Below, one piece after another: positions 48,985 through 58,426 of a stretch of DNA of 64,000 nt. Origin of the DNA: Paenibacillus algicola (GTDB lineage Bacteria; Bacillota; Bacilli; Paenibacillales; Paenibacillaceae); contig NZ_CP040396.1 of the NCBI RefSeq assembly GCF_005577435.1, forward strand, positions 3,228,501-3,292,500. The letters are read 5' to 3'. The notes beneath the pieces were generated by a model that was given only the letters and a program-made list of their open reading frames with translations, was not told the origin of the DNA and did not search any database. Position 1 is the first letter of the stretch. Each line of letters begins with the position of its first letter. A program made the translations under genes and the position numbers.

Positions 48985-49641
48985 CTAGGCATACTGCTGT
49001 CGCCCCTTGCGGGTGTAAAGAGCGTATTTCTCGATCGCTTGAGCTCTCGTATTCACACCCAGCTTGACGTAAATTTTACGCAGATAGTTGTCGATAGAAC
49101 GGCGGCTGACCTCGATTTCAACTGCGATTTTATCATACGTAATGCCCTGCACGATTCGTTCCATAATGAAGGTCTCTGTTTCAGTTAACGGCAGATTGCC
49201 CTCGGCGATTGGCGAGGCAGGGAGCGGCCAGATTGCCTGCTTGACCCACTCCAAAGGCAGTGCAGTGACATCTTCGCGCAGGCCGGCAATCAAATGAATG
49301 AGCTGAAAGGGCGATGCCTGCTTGGACAGCATCCCGCTTGCCCCCCGGCTGATCAGGCCCTGGAGAAGCGATAAGCCATCATGATCGGTCATCATCACGA
49401 CATGACTTTGTGGAGACACCTGCTTCATTTGCTCCAGCACCTGCTCTGCGGATTGCTCGCCCAGACGATAATCCAGCAGCACGAGATTCGGCCTGTGGTC
49501 TTCGACAAATTTCACACCCTCCTGGCCATTCTGTATCATTCCGATCACCTGCAAGTCCTTTTGTTCCTCCAGAATCAACTTGGTGCCCAGCATACTCGTA
49601 GGATGACTTCCAATGATGGCGATCTTCCAAACCTGACTCAT
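48985..49641 (-). CDS. LuxR/NarL-family response regulator
   Basis: 218 residues. The receiver domain has the phospho-acceptor Asp in LVLLDYRLG near residue 55 and Lys in MLSKQASPF. The C-terminal helix-turn-helix is LTETETFIMERIVQGITYDKIAVEIEVSRRSIDNYLRKIYVKLGV. No histidine kinase is adjacent. The receiver's acidic pocket appears slightly unusual (IIGSHPTSMLG at the N-terminus rather than DD), so phosphorylation is not certain. Confidence 0.88.
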   Translation of the reverse strand: MSQVWKIAIIGSHPTSMLGTKLILEEQKDLQVIGMIQNGQEGVKFVEDHRPNLVLLDYRLGEQSAEQVLEQMKQVSPQSHVVMMTDHDGLSLLQGLISRGASGMLSKQASPFQLIHLIAGLREDVTALPLEWVKQAIWPLPASPIAEGNLPLTETETFIMERIVQGITYDKIAVEIEVSRRSIDNYLRKIYVKLGVNTRAQAIEKYALYTRKGRQQYA

Positions 49642-50017
49642 GTTAACCCCCCTGTTTCCTGTTTCAACACGTGGTAATTTTCGTTAAACAATGTAGTGTG
49701 CCCTAAAACCAGCAGAACTCCGAGCTAACTTCGCACGAATTCCGGTTGTTTCCCGCTTTGGCGTATCAGACACAAAGAGATCCTATCCAGCGCAGGCAGA
49801 GTAAGGCATTAGGCTCAGTTCATGCATCTATAACATGGCAAATGGCTTATATGTATCTCTCTTTGCTAGCAAATCTATACAGATTGTATCCTATTCTTGT
49901 TATTATAGGCAATCTCTTTTTCGTCAAATGTCATTTTTTGTTCGTCTTTGCGAAATATATGCACGCGTGATAGAATGATGATTGGAAAAATTGATAGGAA
50001 TTACAAGGGGTGAAGAG

Positions 50018-50428
50018 ATGCCAATACTGCAAACAGAGAATGAATCTCCCTATCCATCCCGCGAAGCTTCCAGAAAGAGCCCGAAAGCGCGTTACTTTTG
50101 GTTGTTTTGGCTATTCATGATCGGAGCGGGAGTGGCTGCCGCCTACTATTACAGTAATCATCTGCAGCAGGAGATGATGCTGGGGCTTCAACAGGATACA
50201 CAGCGAGAAATGGCAGCATTGAAAGCTCAGTACGACAGCCGTTTTGCAGAGCTTTCAGCACAGATGAGTGAGATTGACAGCAAGGTGCAGTCGTTTAATG
50301 AGCTGCTTACCTTTACGAAGGATCAGGCCACCGGGGAGACGGACAATAGCAACAAGCTGTATACACAGCTGAATGATGTCAGGCAGCAGCTCTCCAAGCT
50401 GGAGAAGAAGCTGGAGCTGTTGAAATGA
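50018..50428 (+). CDS. Membrane-anchored coiled-coil protein
   Basis: 136 residues from the ATG after GGGGTGAAGAG. The cytoplasmic N-terminus is about 28 residues, followed by one transmembrane helix (YFWLFWLFMIGAGVAAAYYYS) and a long extracytoplasmic coiled coil (REMAALKAQYDSRFAELSAQ, LNDVRQQLSKLEKKLELL). It overlaps the next gene by 4 bp, so the two likely work together at the envelope. Upstream (49642-50017) I see only probable promoter sequence. Confidence 0.8.
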   Translation: MPILQTENESPYPSREASRKSPKARYFWLFWLFMIGAGVAAAYYYSNHLQQEMMLGLQQDTQREMAALKAQYDSRFAELSAQMSEIDSKVQSFNELLTFTKDQATGETDNSNKLYTQLNDVRQQLSKLEKKLELLK

Positions 50429-51504
50429 GATCTATGATTCAGATGACACCCAAGCAAGTCAACCGGTTGTTCCTGCTGGTGCTGGCCCCTTTTATCGGGA
50501 TCGGGCTGAGCATCTGGCTCTTGAGCGAGCCTCCGCGGCTGCAGCTGGATATTTCGAGCTATACTCCGCAGCAGAGCCTGGAGACGCAGACCGGAAACGT
50601 CAGCCGAGGGCTGGAGCTTGCCAGTGCTACAGTCGATCAGACGATTGCTTCTATTGAAAGAACAGGTCAGCTATATCGTCAGACCACCTCTGCCATGAAC
50701 AGCATCCGGGCCCAGGCGGAGTCTCAGGCTGGATTACCGGAATACATTTATAACCGCCGGATTACGAGCAAGCTGGGGCGTCCCATCGAAACGGTGAATA
50801 CCGAACGGATCACGCTGGAGCTGTATAAAGTGAATCCGGGCTATTATCAGGGACATGCACTGAAGATCAAGCTGAAGGATCCGAACGCCATGACCATGGT
50901 TCTCGGCAACGGCCAGCCGGGCAAAGCCATCACCACCCTGCAGGCGGTACGAAATCATGGAGCGGTGGCCGGCATTAATGCTGGCGGGTATGCGGACGGT
51001 AATGGCGGACGCCACCCTTTAAGCACCACCTTCATCAACGGAAGCTATGTTACCGGATTTCAGCCCAGCTTCAAGGATCTTGCCTTTGTCGGCTTGAATG
51101 AAGACGGCAAGCTCATCGGCGGGAAGTTCAAGAGCCGGGATGAGCTGGATCGACTGAAGCCGAAATATGGCGCAACCTTTGTGCCTGTCCTTATGAAAAA
51201 CGGGGTGAAAACGCCAATTCCGGCGAAGTGGAAGACCGATCCTACGCGCGCGCCGCGCACTGTGATTGGCAACTACAAGGATGATCAGCTACTGATTCTC
51301 GTCACGGAAGGATATAATGAAACCGGAAATTCAGGTGCAACCCTGCAGGAGCTTCAACGAAAGCTGGAGCAGCTCGGCGTGAAGGACGCTTACAATCTGG
51401 ATGGAGGAGGCTCCTCCTCCCTCATTCTGAACGGCCGGGTAGTTAACCGACCTTCGGATGGACAGCTTCGCCCGGTACCGACACACTTTCTCTTTTTTAA
51501 ATAG
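50425..51504 (+). CDS. Phosphodiester glycosidase (NAGPA) domain protein, membrane-anchored
   Basis: 359 residues. One N-terminal transmembrane helix (LFLLVLAPFIGIGLSIWLL) and a stalk precede a C-terminal NAGPA-type domain. Characteristic parts are AVAGINAGGYADGNGG, YVTGFQ, RAPRTVIGNYKDDQLLILVTEG and NLDGGGSSSLILNG near the end. Relatives remove N-acetylglucosamine 1-phosphodiester caps or act on exopolysaccharide. It is translationally coupled to the coiled-coil protein, which could tether it. Confidence 0.88.
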   Translation: MRSMIQMTPKQVNRLFLLVLAPFIGIGLSIWLLSEPPRLQLDISSYTPQQSLETQTGNVSRGLELASATVDQTIASIERTGQLYRQTTSAMNSIRAQAESQAGLPEYIYNRRITSKLGRPIETVNTERITLELYKVNPGYYQGHALKIKLKDPNAMTMVLGNGQPGKAITTLQAVRNHGAVAGINAGGYADGNGGRHPLSTTFINGSYVTGFQPSFKDLAFVGLNEDGKLIGGKFKSRDELDRLKPKYGATFVPVLMKNGVKTPIPAKWKTDPTRAPRTVIGNYKDDQLLILVTEGYNETGNSGATLQELQRKLEQLGVKDAYNLDGGGSSSLILNGRVVNRPSDGQLRPVPTHFLFFK

Positions 51505-51598
51505 AACACATGTGGCATGAACTTGCATGCATATTGCCATTTCTTTTTTGGGGCATGCTGGGTATAATAGAGAGTAGCTTAGCAGGAGGTGGCCTTAA

Positions 51599-51703
51599 AT
51601 GTCCTTTTCATTAACGTTCTGGATTATCATGCTGGTGTTTGCACTGTATACCGTCGGTATTCTGACCGCCGCATACAATGAAGACAAAACCAATGGCCTG
51701 TAA
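51599..51703 (+). CDS. Small membrane peptide (34 aa)
   Basis: An ATG after AGGAGGTGGCCTTAA opens MSFSLTFWIIMLVFALYTV, then GILTAAYNEDKTNGL and a stop. There is one hydrophobic helix and a short charged tail. The strong ribosome site, a TATAAT 30 bp upstream and a terminator right after the stop make this a convincing stand-alone gene. The function is unknown. Confidence 0.75.
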   Translation: MSFSLTFWIIMLVFALYTVGILTAAYNEDKTNGL

Positions 51704-51709
51704 GGCGCG

Positions 51710-51735
51710 GCTTCCTCATTCGGGGAAGCTTTTTT
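51710..51735 (+). terminator. Terminator of the 34-residue peptide gene
   Basis: The stem GCTTCC, loop TCATTCGG, GGAAGC is followed by six T residues. Confidence 0.85.
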
Positions 51736-51777
51736 CATGTCATGGAGCGGTTATTTCAGGCCCTTATATATAAAAAA

Positions 51778-51795
51778 GCACCGCTTCTGCGGTGC
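51778..51795 (-). terminator. Terminator of the AbrB-type gene
   Basis: On the minus strand GCACCGC, loop AGAA, GCGGTGC is followed by TTTTTTATA. It lies 14 bp after the AbrB-like stop. Confidence 0.92.
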
Positions 51796-51808
51796 CGTGG
51801 CTGCTCTA

Positions 51809-52063
51809 TTAACCGTGCTTCGGAAGCTGGGTCATCTCATTCATGCAGGAAGAGCAGATATAACGATCCTTGAACTCGCTGACTCCATCCATCGAGCCGC
51901 AGAATACACATTTCGGGCGGTAGCGCTCCAGAATAATATGGTCACCCTGAACCAGAATTTCGACAGGGTCTCCTTCATTCATCTGATATCTCTTACGCAG
52001 AGACTTTGGCAGCACAATTCTCCCCAACTGATCCACTTTACGTACAACACCGGCCGGCTTCAT
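51809..52063 (-). CDS. AbrB-family transition-state regulator with Cys-rich tail
   Basis: 84 residues. The N-terminal swapped-hairpin domain reads AGVVRKVDQLGRIVLPKSLRKRYQMNEGDPVEIL, almost the AbrB consensus. Instead of the AbrB C-terminal dimer domain, it has CVFCGSMDGVSEF and YICSSCMNEM, two CxxC pairs likely binding zinc. This form is common in Paenibacillaceae. It would repress stationary-phase genes. The upstream 52064-52190 stretch is AT-rich (many TATA/ATAT steps) and may hold auto-regulatory sites. Confidence 0.9.
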   Translation of the reverse strand: MKPAGVVRKVDQLGRIVLPKSLRKRYQMNEGDPVEILVQGDHIILERYRPKCVFCGSMDGVSEFKDRYICSSCMNEMTQLPKHG

Positions 52064-52260
52064 ACGATTGAAACACCTCTTTCATTCAACAAATTCTAAG
52101 TATACCGACAATATGATCTTATAGACCTAGTATAATAGTTCGATAACATATTGTCGAATCCTGCTAGTTTTTTAATAAAACATAAATTTTTTAGGATTTT
52201 CCCTCTGTTGAATGCAAGAAACTGTTTCGGGGCAAGCTCGGCCGAGGCTGCCAGAAGATC

Positions 52261-53007
52261 TTAGTCTCCTCCCCCGCCGCCAAGCAGCTTGAGAAGGTTG
52301 CTCGGAAGCGCAAACTGCTGATTCTGGATGACGATTCGCTGAAGCTCCTGCTCTGCCGCATCATCCGCATCCTTAATCTCCTGGATTTCACGGTGCAGCC
52401 GCTCCATCTGAAGATCCAGTGCATTCGCGGCGTCTGCGGCACATTTCAGCTCCTGGGTCAGCCGCTCCGGCACCTCTTTGTTGTATTTATAAAATATTTT
52501 GTGCTCCAAGGAAGCCCAAAAATCCATCGCAATCGTACGAATCTGAATTTCTACACAGGCCCGCTGCTCACCATCGGACATATAGACCGGAACATCAACC
52601 AGAACATGCAGGCTCTGATAGCCATTAGGCTTCGGGTTCTTGATATAATCCTTGACCTCCAGCACCCGCAGATCACTTTGCCCGCACAGCAGCTCCTGGA
52701 CACGATAGATGTCGGAAATGAAGGAGCAGGTGATCCGGAGCCCGGCGATATCCTTGATGTGATGCTTGATGCTGTCGAAGGAGAGCTCGTGGTTTTTGCG
52801 GAACATTTTGTTCATGATGCTCTCCGGGGTCTTGAGCCTGGACTTGGTATGCTCGATCGGATTGTAGTCATGGAGGGACTGAAATTCCTCCTTCAGCACA
52901 TCAATTTTCGTCTCCATGTGATCGAGTGCAAATTTATACGTCATTAGAAATCGCGTAATGTCATATTTAAATTTCTTGAATTGGTCGATGGGATACGGTG
53001 CATTCAT
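52261..53007 (-). CDS. Small (p)ppGpp synthetase (GTP pyrophosphokinase, SAS type)
   Basis: 248 residues. The RelA/SpoT synthetase domain is visible in EHTKSRLKTPESIMNKMFRKN, IKDIAGLRITCSFISDIYRV, KNPKPNGYQSLHVLVDVP, VEIQIRTIAMDFWASLEHKIFYKY. There is no hydrolase, TGS or ACT domain, so it is a small alarmone synthetase. The C-terminal helix (LQMERLHREIQEI) is typical of the oligomeric SAS proteins. It makes ppGpp or pppGpp from ATP and GDP/GTP under stress. Confidence 0.92.
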   Translation of the reverse strand: MNAPYPIDQFKKFKYDITRFLMTYKFALDHMETKIDVLKEEFQSLHDYNPIEHTKSRLKTPESIMNKMFRKNHELSFDSIKHHIKDIAGLRITCSFISDIYRVQELLCGQSDLRVLEVKDYIKNPKPNGYQSLHVLVDVPVYMSDGEQRACVEIQIRTIAMDFWASLEHKIFYKYNKEVPERLTQELKCAADAANALDLQMERLHREIQEIKDADDAAEQELQRIVIQNQQFALPSNLLKLLGGGGGD

Positions 53008-53043
53008 GATACAGCTCTTCCTTCCTTGATCCGTTTGATACTA

Positions 53044-53436
53044 TTATATAAGAAACCGCACCAATACTGAAATGAGACAGGTGCGGTTCTTACTAGAGGC
53101 CCTCCCCTCCTCAAATGCTTCAGGCATCATCGTGGAGCAGATCATGGCAATGATACCTCCTCCCGCTAAAGCTCCCAGGACGGCCTCCATTTCATCTGTG
53201 AGCTGTTCAAGAAACAAAAATCCTCCCATGGAGGATAAAGAGGCACACAGGAACACAGCGCCCCACATCAACAGGATTTTGCGGCGGGAAAATCCACTTT
53301 TGACTAAGCCGTCTGTACTGGATATTCCTTCTGAAATATTGCTTAGGAAAATGGAAACAGCAAGAACGATACTGACTCCATTCCCTGTCAAAAGACTGGC
53401 ACCGAGCATAATTGATTCCGGAATGGCATCCATCAC
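53044..53436 (-). pseudogene. ZIP-family metal transporter remnant, truncated and frameshifted
   Basis: The frame starts at DAIPESIMLGASL, which corresponds to the middle of a ZIP transporter; the first helices are missing. It continues through VSIFLSNISEGISSTDGL and GIIAMICSTMMPEAFEEG. An extra G in the GGGG run near 53098 (minus strand) shifts EEGGPLV to EEGRASS, after which the frame is random. Both ends are therefore lost. A hairpin terminator follows. The region 53437-53605 shows no gene. Confidence 0.85.
53054..53088 (-). terminator. Hairpin terminator at the end of the ZIP remnant
   Basis: The stem AACCGCACC and GGTGCGGTT has a 17-nt loop, followed on the minus strand by TCTTATATA. 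Confidence 0.6.
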
Positions 53437-53605
53437 ACTACCTGTGTTTATAGCAAAAGGAAGACCTACTCATGAAAGATGGAGTCGCTACAACACCAAT
53501 TCGATGAGAGATCTCGCCTTGAGCCTTTTGAATCAGATTTTGTTTTTGTTTATGCTCTGCGCCTGGCTCCATACCGTAAAAGGACCTCTTCCGTGGCCGC
53601 AGCCG

Positions 53606-55084
53606 TTAATCCATCGTGATTGCAAAGCCTACCGGATATGGGGTGGGTGGGATATTGGAGGTGTCGATCACAAGACCATCCTCAGAAAGCTGCCATGCCA
53701 CACCTCCTTGTCCCAGCACGGCTACGTTTTTAATCACGCTCCGAAAATGCCGTGAATCCAGAGATAAGGATGATATGACCACTTCTCCATGGCTTGGCAG
53801 CTTCAAGACATAGGCGTATAACGTCCCTCCCTTGAAGGTAAAGCGGATATCTTTTTCCGTGTAGGGACTGCGATTCCCTTCCGTGTGCATCTCTTCGCCC
53901 GACTGTGTGGGGCCCTCCCCATAGATTTTCCAATGAGTAGTATCAAAAATGCCTTCTCCGTTCACCGCCAGCCATTCACCTATAGCGAGCAGAATCGACT
54001 CATCCTCCTCCGGGATGGTTCCATCTGCCTTGGGTCCCACATTTAATAACAAGCAGCCGTTCTTGCTTACAATATCGATCAGATCACATACGATGTCTGC
54101 GGGGTCCTTATATTGATTGTTCACGCTGTACGACCAGGAGTTACGCGCGACCGAGGTGTCTGTCTGCCAAAGCTGAGGCCGAATATCATTCAGTTGCCCC
54201 CGCTCAATGTCAAAGACTGCCGTCCCGTGCATAAAGGCGTCCAGCTTGTAATTGATTGCAACCTCACTTCCCCATTGGGCAGCGCGGTTGTAGTAATACG
54301 CAGCAAACTTTTTGAGATACGGCTTGAAGCGGACGTTCATGATCCACCAATCGAACCATACAATTGAGGGCTGATAGAGATCCACAAGCTCACAGGTGCG
54401 AAGCAGCCAATCGGTAAGGAAGGCCTCGTCAGGCCCTTCCCCGTGAATGGTCCATTCCGGGTCTCGCGGCTGTGCCGGTCCGTATAAGCCCCGGTAGTTG
54501 TCATCCTGTACGTCAGATTGAAACGCCATGCCCCCGTCAAAGAACCACCAGTTCTCGGCCCGATGTGAAGAGACCGCAAAATTCATATCCTTAGCTTCTA
54601 CAGCGTTCTTCAGTTCCCCGATCACGTCCCGCTGCGGTCCCATCTGCACGGCATTCCATGGCGACAGTTTGCTGTTATACATTTGGAAGCCATCATGATG
54701 CTCAGCAACAGGCATTACATATCGTGCTCCCGCTTTGCTGAATAGTGCTGCCCATGCCATGGGGTCAAACTTCTCTGCTTTAAACAGGGGAATGAAATCC
54801 TTATATCCGAATTCATGCTGCGGCCCGTAAGTCTGAAGGTGATGATCAAAAATGCTCACCACCTGTTTATTCTCCCGATTCGCACTGTCTTTCAAGTACA
54901 TTTCCCGAGCATACCATTCATTCCCGTAAGCGGGAACGGAGTATACTCCCCAGTGAATAAAAACACCGAATTTGGCATCCTTGTACCATTGCGGTATGGA
55001 ATTGCTGCTCAAGGATTCCCAATTGTCCTGAAACGGCCCCTGGTTTATGACCTTATCGATCTGCTGTATGTTTATCATGATCAT
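53606..55084 (-). CDS. Alpha-L-fucosidase, GH29
   Basis: 492 residues without a signal peptide, so intracellular. GH29 features are QWYKDAKFGVFIHWGVYSVPA, KAGARYVMPVAEHHDGFQMY and the nucleophile Asp in IVWFDWW near residue 245, with an HRAENWW segment preceding it. The C-terminal beta-sandwich includes GTLYAYVLKLPSHGEV. It would release L-fucose from imported oligosaccharides. It lies downstream of the CoA-transferase cluster but is separated from it by a terminator. Confidence 0.93.
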   Translation of the reverse strand: MIMINIQQIDKVINQGPFQDNWESLSSNSIPQWYKDAKFGVFIHWGVYSVPAYGNEWYAREMYLKDSANRENKQVVSIFDHHLQTYGPQHEFGYKDFIPLFKAEKFDPMAWAALFSKAGARYVMPVAEHHDGFQMYNSKLSPWNAVQMGPQRDVIGELKNAVEAKDMNFAVSSHRAENWWFFDGGMAFQSDVQDDNYRGLYGPAQPRDPEWTIHGEGPDEAFLTDWLLRTCELVDLYQPSIVWFDWWIMNVRFKPYLKKFAAYYYNRAAQWGSEVAINYKLDAFMHGTAVFDIERGQLNDIRPQLWQTDTSVARNSWSYSVNNQYKDPADIVCDLIDIVSKNGCLLLNVGPKADGTIPEEDESILLAIGEWLAVNGEGIFDTTHWKIYGEGPTQSGEEMHTEGNRSPYTEKDIRFTFKGGTLYAYVLKLPSHGEVVISSLSLDSRHFRSVIKNVAVLGQGGVAWQLSEDGLVIDTSNIPPTPYPVGFAITMD

Positions 55085-55207
55085 TCATTCACTCCTTTTG
55101 CACATCATAACGTGATAGAGCTTCATAGATAAGGATCAATATCGACCTCCAGTATGCAAATCACGACTTTTTGCGTCATAGCCTGACTGCAACTTTCTAG
55201 ACTCATT

Positions 55208-55240
55208 AAAAAACCTGCAGTCCCATAGGACCACAGGCTT
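55208..55240 (-). terminator. Terminator after the enoyl-CoA hydratase gene
   Basis: On the minus strand AAGCCTGTGGTCC, TAT, GGGACTGCAGG forms an imperfect hairpin followed by six T residues. It separates the fucosidase as its own unit. Confidence 0.7.
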
Positions 55241-55278
55241 CATTTCATGAATATATCCAGCATTTCATTTCTCAGCAC

Positions 55279-56052
55279 TCAACACCCTTTAAACTTTGGA
55301 GCCCTCTTCTCTTGAAAAGCCGCCTTGCCCTCCTGTGCATCCTCTGTGGTAAAGCAGAAGGAGAAGAGGCTGTTCTCATATTGCAATCCGGCATCCAGCG
55401 GCATGTTCATCGCTGCGCGCAGCGCGAGCTTGGCATGCTGGACCGCAATAGGACTGTGGGCGGCAATGGCTTCAGCCGTTTCATAGACCAGCTTCTGCAA
55501 CTCCCCTTGCTCTGCAACCTGCTCCACTAAGCCGTAGCTCAAGGCCTCTGCGGCACTTAGCAGCCTGCCTGTCAGCACCATTTCAGCTGCTTTTCCCGGA
55601 CCCACAATACGAGGAAGCAGCTGTGTGCTCCCGCTGCCTCCAATCCAGCCCAGCTTGATTTCCCCCGCGCCGAACCTGGCACTTAAGGAGGCGTACCGGA
55701 TGTCTGCATGCAAGGCAAGCTCCAGCCCTCCGCCAATAGCATATCCACGGATCATCGCTATCACTGGCTTGCGAATGCTGCGAACGGCCATGCAATAATC
55801 CTCGCGATTGCTCAGCTCCCAGGGACTTCCGTAATCGTCCAGCACCTCAATATCGCTGCCCGCTGAGAAGCTCTTTTCCCCTTCCCCTGTCAGCACGACG
55901 ACCCTGACGTTCTGGTCCTGATTGATCTCTTGGCAAAGCTCGTTAAGGCGTATCCCCATCGCCCGGGTGACCGTATTCAGCTTCCCGGGTCTGTCTAGAG
56001 TAATCGTTCCGATGTGATTGGACAGCTCATATCTGATCCCCGAATGCTCCAT
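55279..56052 (-). CDS. Enoyl-CoA hydratase/isomerase family protein
   Basis: 257 residues from the ATG 7 bp after GGGAGC. The crotonase fold is clear: ITLDRPGKLNTVTRAMGIRL, AFSAGSDIEVL (oxyanion Gly), then MIRGYAIGGGLELALHADIRYAS and FGAGEIKLGWIGGSGSTQLLPRIVG. A Glu in AGEIKLGW is in the place of a catalytic acid. It ends a cluster with three CoA-transferases, so it probably hydrates or rearranges the acyl-CoA they produce. Confidence 0.9.
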   Translation of the reverse strand: MEHSGIRYELSNHIGTITLDRPGKLNTVTRAMGIRLNELCQEINQDQNVRVVVLTGEGEKSFSAGSDIEVLDDYGSPWELSNREDYCMAVRSIRKPVIAMIRGYAIGGGLELALHADIRYASLSARFGAGEIKLGWIGGSGSTQLLPRIVGPGKAAEMVLTGRLLSAAEALSYGLVEQVAEQGELQKLVYETAEAIAAHSPIAVQHAKLALRAAMNMPLDAGLQYENSLFSFCFTTEDAQEGKAAFQEKRAPKFKGC

Positions 56053-56056
56053 CGAC

Positions 56057-57232
56057 CTAGCTCCCGCCAGCGTTTTCTGCTGCGCGTTCAAGACCAAAAT
56101 CTCTATTAATAGCAGACGTGTCTTCGCCGATTGGAGGCGCGCCCTTGCCATGCTTGAGCAGATGGCCGTTCACTCTTGCGGGGTATCGGGTCGTCTTAAA
56201 CACAGCACCGCTCGGCCTTACGACCTCCTGAAACATGTCCAGGGCTTGAATACCCTCATGCTGGAGAGCCCGCTCCCAATCCAGCACTTCCGCACACCAA
56301 TAATCAGCCGGCTCCAGAATATCCAGCCAGTGCTGTGTCGTTCTCGTCTTTAGATGCTCATTCAATCGCTGCTTGATTTCATCCCGTTCATGAAACCAGG
56401 AGGTCTGGTCGGTGTATTGCAGCAGATCTGCACGCCCCAACAGCTCACCTAAAGCGATTATCGAGCCCATAGCCAGAGCAAGGTGACCATCCTGTGTTTC
56501 GTAAATACCGTACGGTGCGCCTAAATAAGCATGGGCATTGCGGAACTGACTGCGTCCTTGAAGCTCTCTGGGCTCCTTGTTTATATAAGCGCTCAACACT
56601 TCAAACTGGAAATCCAGGGCAGCCTCCATCAGGCTGATTTCCACCTGCCCCCCGACACCGGTCTTTTCGCGCTGGTACAACAGTCCGAGCACGGCTTGAA
56701 CAAACATGGAGCTTGTATGAAGATCAATGGTCGCGAGGCCAAAAGGAACGGGCGGCTGATCTCCGTCTCCATTCAGCCAGGTCAGACCGGACATCGACTG
56801 TACGAGCAGATCCTGCCCCGGCTTGTTCTTCCAGGGACCTTCTGTGCCATAGCCGGTAATGCTTCCGTAAATAATACCGGGATTTAATGCCTTCACCGAC
56901 TCATAATCGAGACCAAGCTTGTGCATCGAGCCGGGACGAAAGTTCTCAATCATGATATCCGCCTGCTGAATCAGTTTCTTTATTTTGGCCAGATCGTCTG
57001 GATCCTTGAGGTTAGCGGCATAGCTTTCCTTGTTCCGATTCATGGATTGAAACACCGTGCTCTCACCGTCGACCCGCAGATTCGACAGGGTTAACTGACG
57101 GCTGCCATCCCCTGCATTCGGTCTCTCGATCTTAATAACGCGTGCTCCCAAATCTGCTAGGCGCAGCGCAGATACAGGACCTGCAAGATATTGACTGAAA
57201 TCCAATACAACAATGCCTTCCAGCAGCTTCAT
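56057..57232 (-). CDS. Class III CoA-transferase (CaiB/BaiF), copy 1
   Basis: 391 residues. The N-terminus GIVVLDFSQYLAGPVSALRLADLGARVIKIERP is the family signature. The catalytic Asp corresponds to GLATIDLHTSS near residue 170, and a C-terminal DILEPADYWCAEV region follows. It transfers CoA between carboxylic acids. It overlaps the solute-binding-like gene by 4 bp and is 4 bp from the hydratase start, so the three form one unit. Confidence 0.9.
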   Translation of the reverse strand: MKLLEGIVVLDFSQYLAGPVSALRLADLGARVIKIERPNAGDGSRQLTLSNLRVDGESTVFQSMNRNKESYAANLKDPDDLAKIKKLIQQADIMIENFRPGSMHKLGLDYESVKALNPGIIYGSITGYGTEGPWKNKPGQDLLVQSMSGLTWLNGDGDQPPVPFGLATIDLHTSSMFVQAVLGLLYQREKTGVGGQVEISLMEAALDFQFEVLSAYINKEPRELQGRSQFRNAHAYLGAPYGIYETQDGHLALAMGSIIALGELLGRADLLQYTDQTSWFHERDEIKQRLNEHLKTRTTQHWLDILEPADYWCAEVLDWERALQHEGIQALDMFQEVVRPSGAVFKTTRYPARVNGHLLKHGKGAPPIGEDTSAINRDFGLERAAENAGGS

Positions 57233-58407
57233 CTCATTTCCCCCCTGACTCTTGCATCATTCCCCCTGCTTTGCCGCTGCATTTCATTCAAGGCTTGAAT
57301 CACGGTGCTTCGGTCTGGCATTGCACTAATCAGTCGATTACGAATCAAATGTCCGGCCTGCTCCTGAAAGTCGATATATCCGGGATATCGAGGCCTCATG
57401 GAGCCATGGGTTAAGGTATCCAGCGTATTTTTGAAAAAATCGCCGGACAGCCGGTTCACCTCCGGGTCCAGCCATGCCATCCGGTGGCCCGGCTGACCTC
57501 CATGTTGAAAAAATGAAGTCCGCTGAAAATCCGCAGACGCAACCATGTCAGCAAATTTTGCCGCAAGCTCGGCATACTGACATTGTGAAGAGATGGCAAG
57601 CCCTACGCCGCCGATCATACTGCCGCAAGGGTTGCTGCGATCCGATGGAATATTTCCGAAGCTCGTCACAAATGGCCTGAAGCCTGCCCTTGCATAGTTG
57701 GAGTAGCCGTAAATGAGCGGAATGTAGGCGATCTCTTCACTGCTCCCCATTCGGTCCAGCATCTGGATGGGATCCTGATAGAGAGACTCTTGGTGTACAT
57801 AAGGCATCCAGCTTTCCATGAGCTCCAGTGCCTGTATGCCAACCTCTAATGGAAGATCCAGCCCCTCACTCCAGTACGCCCGGTTTGACAGCTGGGCACA
57901 CAATGTGAAAAAGGTGGAGTAGGCATGTACCGGCACAAGCGGCAGACCGATCTGCTGCCCCTTCGGCAGCGTCCTGGCCAGGGTGAGAACATCCTCCCAG
58001 CTACGAGCCGGCTCCAGTCCTGCCTTATCCAGCAGGTCCTGGCGGTAAGCGCTCACTTGAGCTGCTGCATCTACAGGCAGCGCCCATTGCTTTCCTTCAT
58101 ACGTATAGCTGGCATAGCTTTGACCCGTGGAGTGAAGCTCCTGATCCTGCAGAAACGAGGCTTCCATGAGATCATTCAAGGGCAGCAGGAGCTCTTTGTC
58201 CACAGCCGTCCCGATATGGGGATGATCAATCATGATGAGATCATAGGTTTCTGCCAGCAGCTCCAGCGGATAAAGCTCAAAGTCCGCCAGAGAACGGGCG
58301 TCCCATTGTATTTCAACGTCAGGCTCCAGCTTGCGGAATGCTTCGGAGGCGGCCAGCAGCGGGTTTAGGCCTCGCTCGTGAGACCAGGTCATTCCTTTTA
58401 ATTGCAT
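57229..58407 (-). CDS. Solute-binding-protein-like protein without signal peptide
   Basis: 392 residues with the fold of family 1 (sugar-type) solute-binding proteins: RKLEPDVEIQWDARSLADFELYP, YEGKQWALPVDAAAQVSAYRQDLLDKAGLEPARSWEDVL, and SMIGGVGLAISSQCQYAELAAKFADMVAS. The N-terminus MQLKGMTWSHERGLNPLLAA has no signal peptide or lipobox. No permease or ABC ATPase gene is adjacent. It may be a cytoplasmic ligand-binding protein acting with the CoA-transferases, or its signal sequence may be missing. I recall similar starts in proteins beside CaiB-type genes in other bacteria. Confidence 0.8.
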   Translation of the reverse strand: MQLKGMTWSHERGLNPLLAASEAFRKLEPDVEIQWDARSLADFELYPLELLAETYDLIMIDHPHIGTAVDKELLLPLNDLMEASFLQDQELHSTGQSYASYTYEGKQWALPVDAAAQVSAYRQDLLDKAGLEPARSWEDVLTLARTLPKGQQIGLPLVPVHAYSTFFTLCAQLSNRAYWSEGLDLPLEVGIQALELMESWMPYVHQESLYQDPIQMLDRMGSSEEIAYIPLIYGYSNYARAGFRPFVTSFGNIPSDRSNPCGSMIGGVGLAISSQCQYAELAAKFADMVASADFQRTSFFQHGGQPGHRMAWLDPEVNRLSGDFFKNTLDTLTHGSMRPRYPGYIDFQEQAGHLIRNRLISAMPDRSTVIQALNEMQRQSRGNDARVRGEMR

Positions 58408-58426
58408 ATCAGCACCTTCTCTTTAC

